28,746 nucleotides of DNA from Acidithiobacillus_B sp049965315 (GTDB lineage: Bacteria > Pseudomonadota > Gammaproteobacteria > Acidithiobacillales > Acidithiobacillaceae), in assembly GCF_049965315.1 (NCBI RefSeq), contig NZ_JBMFWL010000025.1:1-28746 (forward strand). Direction: 5' to 3'. Below are positions 24,886 to 28,746 of the stretch, piece by piece. Positions within the stretch are counted from its first letter, which is position 1; each line of letters opens with the position of its first letter. A model generated the notes under the pieces. The model was not told the DNA's origin and did no database searches. It was given only the letters and a program-made list of their open reading frames with translations. The translations under genes and the position numbers were made by a program.

Positions 24886-24965
24886 AGCGAACGAAGTGGC
24901 ACCCGCCATCAGGAAAGCGCCGCACCCGCCCTGGGGCCCGCGGGCATCGCCGGATCTCGGGATGA
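24882..24965 (+). CDS. Possible 27-residue basic peptide nested between oxidoreductase and smr
   Basis: A GTG at 24882 overlaps the oxidoreductase stop (GTGA), and the frame ends in a TGA that overlaps the smr ATG (ATGA), so it exactly bridges the 76-base gap. The peptide has ten Arg/Lys and two His among 27 residues, no acidic residue, and a single Trp (VKRTKWHPPSGKRRTRPGAR...). It could be a coupling peptide that carries ribosomes to smr, which has no Shine-Dalgarno of its own, or chance. GC-rich DNA easily yields Arg-rich frames, so translation needs proof. Confidence 0.3.
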   Translation: MKRTKWHPPSGKRRTRPGARGHRRISG

Positions 24966-25348
24966 ACGAAACACGACCCAGCACGCTGCCCCTGGATGGA
25001 ATACTGGACCTGCATGCCTTCCGTCCCCGCGAAGTCCCCGACCTCGTGCGCGAGTACCTGCGCAGTTGCCGCCGCCAGGGGATCACGCAAATCCGCATCA
25101 TTCACGGCAAAGGCAAGGGCGTCCAGCGCGAAATCGTCCACGCCATCCTCCGCCAGGAACCCGCCGTGGCCGCCTTCCGCCTCGCCAACGACCGCAGCGG
25201 CTGGGGAGCCACCCTTGTAGACCTCTATCCACCGGGCCGAATCCCGGCCCAAAAGCCCCCCAAATCAGAGGTGCCGCCGCCCGCCCCACCCCGCCGCCCG
25301 CCCCTCTGGTACCGCCTGCTGCAGCAGATTTTCGTCAAAAAAGGATAA
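24962..25348 (+). CDS. Stand-alone Smr-domain protein
   Basis: The 128-residue protein is essentially one Smr domain: ILDLHAFRPREV (LDLH at 15-18), IIHGKGKGVQREIV (HGKGKG at 48-53) and GWGATLVDLYP at 80-90. Smr domains nick branched DNA or cut RNA, and in MutS2 they form the C-terminus. A proline-rich linker (PPKSEVPPPAPPRRPP) and a hydrophobic-basic tail (LWYRLLQQIFVKKG) follow. The ATG at 24962 has no clear ribosome site; translation may be coupled to upstream frames. As the window also encodes a MutS2 ATPase without Smr, the two could work together. It closes the pcnB operon. Confidence 0.9.
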   Translation: MNETRPSTLPLDGILDLHAFRPREVPDLVREYLRSCRRQGITQIRIIHGKGKGVQREIVHAILRQEPAVAAFRLANDRSGWGATLVDLYPPGRIPAQKPPKSEVPPPAPPRRPPLWYRLLQQIFVKKG

Positions 25349-25443
25349 GATGACCGTCAGCGGGACATACCAGTCCGCCTGCCGGGTGAATCAGCGCCTT
25401 CCCGCAAGGGACTTGTTGGCAGCGTTACTCCCTGATCGTTCAG

Positions 25444-25458
25444 GCCCCGACTGGGGGC
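25444..25458. terminator. Hairpin between convergent genes, possible weak terminator
   Basis: GCCCC-GACTG-GGGGC forms a 5-pair GC stem between the end of smr and the end of the convergent 82-residue gene. TCTGCTT follows on the plus strand; no true T run exists on either strand. The rest of the 115-base gap shows nothing clear. Confidence 0.25.
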
Positions 25459-25463
25459 TCTGC

Positions 25464-25712
25464 TTAATCACCGTCCTGCGCCAGCATGATTTCGGCGGCC
25501 TCGATGATATCCCGCTCGCCGCTGAGGATATCCCCCTTGGCTCGCTCCTTCTCTACCAAGGTGATGATCCTGTTCAGGTAAGCCGCCTTCACCCCGAGGG
25601 ATTCCGCCACCGCCTGGATGTCCTCCTTGATTTGCGCCTGCAGGGAAGCGATCCCCATGCGACGGTTGATGATATCTTCGATGGCCTCTTTGCTTTTGGC
25701 ATCTACCTGCAC
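25464..25712 (-). CDS. Small helical protein of unknown function, 82 residues
   Basis: The GTG start is well supported by CAGGAG 8 bases upstream. The protein is almost all helix-forming and rich in charged residues, with no membrane segment: QAQIKEDIQAVAESLGVKAA at 25-44, YLNRIITLVEKERAKGDIL at 45-63, then ERDIIEAAEIMLAQDGD. The layout (a helix, a short LGVKAAYLNRII turn, then a charged helix) reminds me of phage T4 DsbA-like and GapR-like small DNA-binding proteins. That is a pattern impression only. It lies in the loose right-hand region, converging on smr; 127 bases without a clear promoter separate it from the hydrolase gene upstream on the same strand. Confidence 0.75.
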   Translation of the reverse strand: MQVDAKSKEAIEDIINRRMGIASLQAQIKEDIQAVAESLGVKAAYLNRIITLVEKERAKGDILSGERDIIEAAEIMLAQDGD

Positions 25713-25839
25713 GGCTGGGTCTCCTGATCATGGAAGCGAGCGCTACGATAACCGCCGCCGGGTTGAAACGCCAGGGGGCAGCGACCAGCCCTAAAGGGAG
25801 CGCTGGACCAGATCCTGCGCGGACGGCATGCAATCATGA

Positions 25840-26730
25840 TCACCCCAATACACCCTGCAAAAAGGCTATCAATGGCACTCCATATTCTTCAATTTTATGA
25901 ATGGAATTGTGGCCCGCCTTGGGCAAAACCCATAGCTGCACCCGCTCGTTTTTGCGCTGCGCATAAATCGCCCGGGCGTCCGCCACCGGTACCTGGGCAT
26001 CATCCTCGCCATGAACGAGCAACACGGGACACTTTATCCGCTTGATGGTGGCAATTGGAGCGATATCGGCAAAACGCACACCAATTTGCCTCTCTACCGT
26101 CTTGAGCACCCAGCGCCCCACCGGCCAGTAAGGGACATGATGAGCTGCCATGAGCCTGCGCATCACCACGGCAGGATGGGCAAAGGCGCCAATGCTGACC
26201 ACCCCCGCCACGGGGCGGCGGGAAGCCACCAGCAAGGCCGCCGCCGCCCCCAGCGAATGACCCAGGATAGCGACCTGACCCGGCGCAACATCGGGCCTGG
26301 CTTCGAGCCAATCGATGGCATGCTCCAGATCCTCGGCGAATTTGGGCATGGAGGAGAAACCATCCGCATCGCTCTTGCCATGATTCCTTGCGTCAAAAAA
26401 CAGCAGCGAGTAACCCGCACGATGTAGAACCGGCGCAAAAGGCAACATCAACTCTGCGTTTCCTCCCCATCCGTGGATAACCGCGATGGCCGGGACCGGC
26501 AGGGGTGCGGAGATGAACTGTGGCGCAGGAATGTACCAGGCGAAAAGCCGTTTGCCCCCTTCGGTGGCAATGGATAATTCCCGGTAAGGCAGATTGAAAC
26601 GGGCTGGCGTGCCTTTTTCCACCATTCGCGGCGCCCGAAAGGCGCGGCGGAGGAACCATGGCGCGAGAGCGTCGAACGATGCCAGCAACGCAACGATCCC
26701 GGCGAGAAGTTCAACGATGCGTGTCGTCAT
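25840..26730 (-). CDS. Alpha/beta hydrolase with N-terminal membrane anchor
   Basis: The 296-residue protein is a serine hydrolase of the alpha/beta fold. Residues about 5-25 form one hydrophobic segment, so it is probably anchored in the inner membrane. The oxyanion region is HGWGG (86-90), the nucleophile Ser159 lies in GHSLG, the acid is probably Asp244 in HGEDDAQVP, and the base His274 in KAGHNS. This fits the peptidase S9/BAAT-like group; substrate is unknown. The perfect palindrome GGTTGCAACC abuts the start codon, where a ribosome site would be expected, and no other Shine-Dalgarno is clear. Confidence 0.9.
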   Translation of the reverse strand: MTTRIVELLAGIVALLASFDALAPWFLRRAFRAPRMVEKGTPARFNLPYRELSIATEGGKRLFAWYIPAPQFISAPLPVPAIAVIHGWGGNAELMLPFAPVLHRAGYSLLFFDARNHGKSDADGFSSMPKFAEDLEHAIDWLEARPDVAPGQVAILGHSLGAAAALLVASRRPVAGVVSIGAFAHPAVVMRRLMAAHHVPYWPVGRWVLKTVERQIGVRFADIAPIATIKRIKCPVLLVHGEDDAQVPVADARAIYAQRKNERVQLWVLPKAGHNSIHKIEEYGVPLIAFLQGVLG

Positions 26731-27040
26731 GGTTGCAACCGAACATCCCCAAAGGCGATCTCATGAGCACGACGCTGCGCTGACCTAGAGAGTCGGGATC
26801 AGAGCGCTCCTGTTCTGGTATGTCATGTTGCTAAGCAACCCCCACCGCTCATGGCCAATCTTGCTGGCTTGCCTTGAGTGGGGATGCCCAGTCATCAGAC
26901 GGCCTCCCACGTTCCAGCATTTTCCGAAAAAAACAGCGTAGGGAGCGGGCTTCAGCTTAGGCCACAGGCCATCGACCCGTCAATGGATGCCTTCGTGTGC
27001 CCGATTGGGCTGCCTTACCACCCATTCCTGAAACGTCATT
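26731..27040. other. Gene-free stretch between dinB and the hydrolase gene
   Basis: No convincing reading frame. It holds two palindromes sharing GTTGC/GCAAC: GGTTGCAACC at 26731-26740 next to the hydrolase start, and GTTGCTAAGCAAC at 26827-26839, about 90 bases further upstream of that gene. Two small hairpins (GGCC-ACA-GGCC at 26960-26970 and GCCC-GATT-GGGC at 26999-27010) lie downstream of dinB without T runs. A run of seven A at 26927-26933 is the only T tract on the minus strand and lacks a good stem. Confidence 0.5.
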
Positions 27041-28177
27041 TCACCGAAGGTCGACGGCCTCCTCCAGCAGGTTCATCTGGCCAGCATCCGCTGGGTTAAC
27101 ATCGACATTGGCCAGGCCGCTCACGGTCACTCCCAGCAACCGGACGGATGCATGCGCAGGCAAGCCGGCAGGGATGGCCTTGGCCAATAACCCGGGCAAG
27201 CAGGCAGCGATGGCTTCCGTGCGCCAGATCGCCTGCGCGTCGGTATGCGCCCGGGTGACCGTCGCGAAATCCGGGAAGCGTGCCTTGATGCTCAAGGTAC
27301 GCCCCGCCAAGCCCAGTGCCTGGAGACGAGCGGCAACCTGCCCCGCCATCTGCCGCAGGGTGGCCAGCATGACCTTCGGGTCTGCCAGATTCTCCGGGAA
27401 GGTGCGTTCGGTGCCGACGGATTTCCGCTGGCGGCTCGGTTGCACGGGACGCCTGTCGATCCCTCTGGCGATCTCATAAAACCAGAGGCCGGCCTTGCCG
27501 AACTGCGCGATCAATGTCTGCCGTGACGCATTCCGGAGATCCAGGACCGTATGGATCCCCATCGAGGAGAGCTTTTTCACGGTGGCCGGGCCCACGCCGT
27601 GGAGCTTGCTGGCGGGAAGAGGCGCCAGGAAGGTCAACCCGCGTGCCGGTGGAACCACAAAGAGCCCGTTGGGCTTGCGCCAGTCGGAGGCGAGCTTGGC
27701 CAGCAACTTGTTGTAGGACACCCCCGCCGAAGCGGTCAATCCCGTTTCCCGCTCAATACGCGCCCGGATCTCCCGGGCGATCCGGACGGCCAGGACCCCA
27801 TCGGCGGTGGACGCGGTCACGTCCAGAAACGCCTCGTCCAGCGACAGGGGTTCCACGAGAGGGGTATAGCTCCGCAGGATTCCCATGACCTGACGGGAGG
27901 CCTCCCGGTAGGCCTCCATGCGCGGGCGGAGAAAAACCGCCTGGGGGCAGAGCGACCGGGCACGGGCTGCCGTCATGGCGGAATGGATACCAAAGCGGCG
28001 GGCCTCATAGCTGCAGGTCGCCACGACGCCCCGGCCGGCGGGATCGCCGCCGACGATGACGGGCTGACCCCGCAGCTCGGGATGGTCCCGTTGCTCCACG
28101 GCGGCGAAAAAGGCATCCATGTCCACATGGATGATCTTGCGGAGTTCGACACCGTGTTTTGAATGTGGATCCGGCAA
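27041..28177 (-). CDS. dinB: DNA polymerase IV
   Basis: This Y-family polymerase carries out translesion synthesis. Catalytic acids are D19 (HVDMDAFFAAVE) and D114/E115 (LSLDEAFLDVT). The SYEARRFGIHSAM finger segment, the NKLLAKLASDWRKPNG thumb region and the little-finger domain follow. QMNLL near the C-terminus is a beta-clamp binding motif. Length is 378 residues. The start is TTG at 28177 with GAGGAG about 8 bases upstream; no better start lies in frame. A possible -10 TAGAAT (28207-28202) is upstream. I saw no clear LexA box, so SOS control is not shown. Confidence 0.97.
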   Translation of the reverse strand: MPDPHSKHGVELRKIIHVDMDAFFAAVEQRDHPELRGQPVIVGGDPAGRGVVATCSYEARRFGIHSAMTAARARSLCPQAVFLRPRMEAYREASRQVMGILRSYTPLVEPLSLDEAFLDVTASTADGVLAVRIAREIRARIERETGLTASAGVSYNKLLAKLASDWRKPNGLFVVPPARGLTFLAPLPASKLHGVGPATVKKLSSMGIHTVLDLRNASRQTLIAQFGKAGLWFYEIARGIDRRPVQPSRQRKSVGTERTFPENLADPKVMLATLRQMAGQVAARLQALGLAGRTLSIKARFPDFATVTRAHTDAQAIWRTEAIAACLPGLLAKAIPAGLPAHASVRLLGVTVSGLANVDVNPADAGQMNLLEEAVDLR

Positions 28178-28470
28178 TGGACAGTCTCCTCGGCTACTCA
28201 GATTCTATCAGGAACCGGCCCGGGGAGGAGACGATGCCCGGGGTATGTATTTGGGCAAGGGGTCGAGGAGCGATGAACGTGCTTGCCGATGGGCGATGGA
28301 AGGCGGTAGATTGCGAAGAAGTGGTGGGCGGTAACAGATTGGAAGCGAGCATTGGGTTGCTGAGATGCCTGTCCACCAGGCGTTCTGGAACCGATCATGT
28401 TATGAATGGCATGGCCCCCTGAATTGCACAATGATTTCCATATCACGGCATGCCAGCAAGAGAGATCGCC

Positions 28471-28581
28471 ATGGCAACGGCACGACAGACGGAACAACAG
28501 GCAAATACAGGGATGAGTAGCCTCACCTTTTTGTCTGATATTGGCATGCCAGACCACTGGCTCGACATACTTGTAATCTAA
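28471..28581 (+). pseudogene. Possible N-terminal remnant of an ISAs1-type transposase
   Basis: A 36-codon frame begins at ATG 28471 with AGAGAG about 8 bases upstream and ends at TAA 28579-28581. Its second half, SLTFLSDIGMPDHWLDILVI, recalls the start of ISAs1-family transposases, in which a SLL-x-FS-x2-PDPR stretch is followed by HPLLDILVIALCAV. The resemblance is short and from memory. No continuation in any frame was found downstream, so at best it is a broken relic. Confidence 0.25.
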
Positions 28582-28611
28582 TGCGTTACACGTACACGGG
28601 TATAGACCCAT

Positions 28612-28640
28612 AAGACAAATGGATCAAAATTGTCTATATA
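28612..28640 (+). promoter_or_regulatory. Inverted repeat AGACAA-N11-TTGTCT over a possible promoter
   Basis: AGACAA (28613-28618) and TTGTCT (28630-28635) form a perfect 6-base inverted repeat. AAGACA (28612-28617) and TATATA (28635-28640), 17 bases apart, could be -35 and -10 elements, so the repeat would work as an operator. The half-site matches the core of the TTTTAGACAA repeats near mutS. The promoter would start transcription past the ATG at 28642, which counts against one of the two calls. Confidence 0.3.
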
Positions 28641-28641
28641 A

Positions 28642-28746
28642 ATGATCACACAAGAAACGGAGGATCCCACAGGGGGTCGGCAAACTCGCCAGAAGCCTGA
28701 TGCCCGTCGATTCGGTATGGACACAATTCAGCCCTCGAGAGAGGGA
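28642..28746 (+). CDS. Open frame running off the window edge, unknown
   Basis: From ATG 28642 the frame stays open for 35 codons to the last base. It has an in-frame stop just before the ATG and no Shine-Dalgarno. The product begins MITQETEDPTGGRQTRQKP and is polar and basic; I recognise no family. A second in-frame ATG lies at 28717. With so little sequence this may be chance. Confidence 0.2.
   Translation, partial: MITQETEDPTGGRQTRQKPDARRFGMDTIQPSREG

Larger units (their letters stand above)
28178..28746. other. Gene-poor tail of the window with mobile-element traces
   Basis: From dinB to the edge there is no convincing full gene, and the last 200 bases are visibly richer in A and T than the rest of the window. 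The stretch holds a decamer, GGCATGCCAG, at 28447-28456 and 28543-28552, a possible transposase remnant (28471-28581), an AGACAA/TTGTCT inverted repeat (28613-28635), and a frame open to the edge (from 28642). A 49-codon frame at 28273-28422 has GAGGAG upstream but no recognisable content. Confidence 0.5.

Noticed and set aside
26878..27099. A 73-codon plus-strand frame between dinB and the hydrolase
   Set aside because: It runs into the antisense of dinB, has no ribosome site and no domain pattern.
28273..28422. A 49-codon plus-strand frame with GAGGAG upstream
   Set aside because: No family resemblance and no context; a ribosome-like site alone is common in this GC-rich DNA.
28198..28611. 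A 137-codon minus-strand frame upstream of dinB
   Set aside because: Composition is rich in Cys, His and Pro without domain pattern, there is no ribosome site, and it overlaps regions that look non-coding.
1..28746. CRISPR arrays, tRNA or rRNA genes
   Set aside because: Reading both strands I found no regularly spaced repeats of CRISPR type, no cloverleaf with a TTC-containing arm and no rRNA-like segment; a dedicated scan could not be run.

Overview
The window reads as a GC-rich proteobacterial chromosome segment. Gene content and style (mutS, pssA-psd, ilvBHC, guaBA, a long pcnB-to-smr operon, several GTG and TTG starts) suggest a gammaproteobacterium or an Acidithiobacillus-like chemolithoautotroph. 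That placement is inference from remembered gene families; nothing in the sequence proves it. Most of the window is dense core metabolism with clear orthologues. Both ends look accessory.

Left edge (1-282): the last part of a tyrosine recombinase, its stop codon lying inside the first of three helically phased TTAGACA repeats that run up to mutS. Next, 283-7590: mutS on the plus strand converges with a minus-strand pair pssA-psd (phosphatidylethanolamine synthesis), preceded by the ilvB-ilvH-ilvC operon (branched-chain amino acids) with its own promoter and terminator. 7658-10207: a minus-strand group yjbQ, a 141-residue unknown protein and a MutS2-type ATPase that lacks the Smr nuclease domain. 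10400-13950: guaB-guaA-tadA (GMP synthesis, tRNA adenosine deaminase), with a terminator-like hairpin and a competing inverted repeat in the guaB leader.

14141-25348: a divergent, tightly overlapped plus-strand operon of about 11 kb: pcnB, a DHH-CBS-nucleotidyltransferase fusion, folK, a deoxynucleoside kinase, panB, panC, a 1277-residue FAD/iron-sulfur oxidoreductase, a possible 27-codon basic ORF and a stand-alone Smr protein. The operon mixes RNA 3'-end processing, folate and pantothenate synthesis and nucleotide salvage. Genes for MutS2 without Smr and for Smr without MutS2 lie about 16 kb apart.

25349-28746: looser, less conserved DNA with a small helical protein of unknown role, a membrane-anchored alpha/beta hydrolase, DNA polymerase IV (dinB), and a 569-base tail with a possible transposase remnant, an inverted repeat related to the left-edge repeats, and an open frame running off the edge.

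No rRNA, tRNA or CRISPR array was recognised. I did not find a clear new defence or mobile system. The best leads are the split MutS2/Smr pair, the guaB leader structure, the phased TTAGACA repeats, the nested basic ORF and two small uncharacterised proteins.
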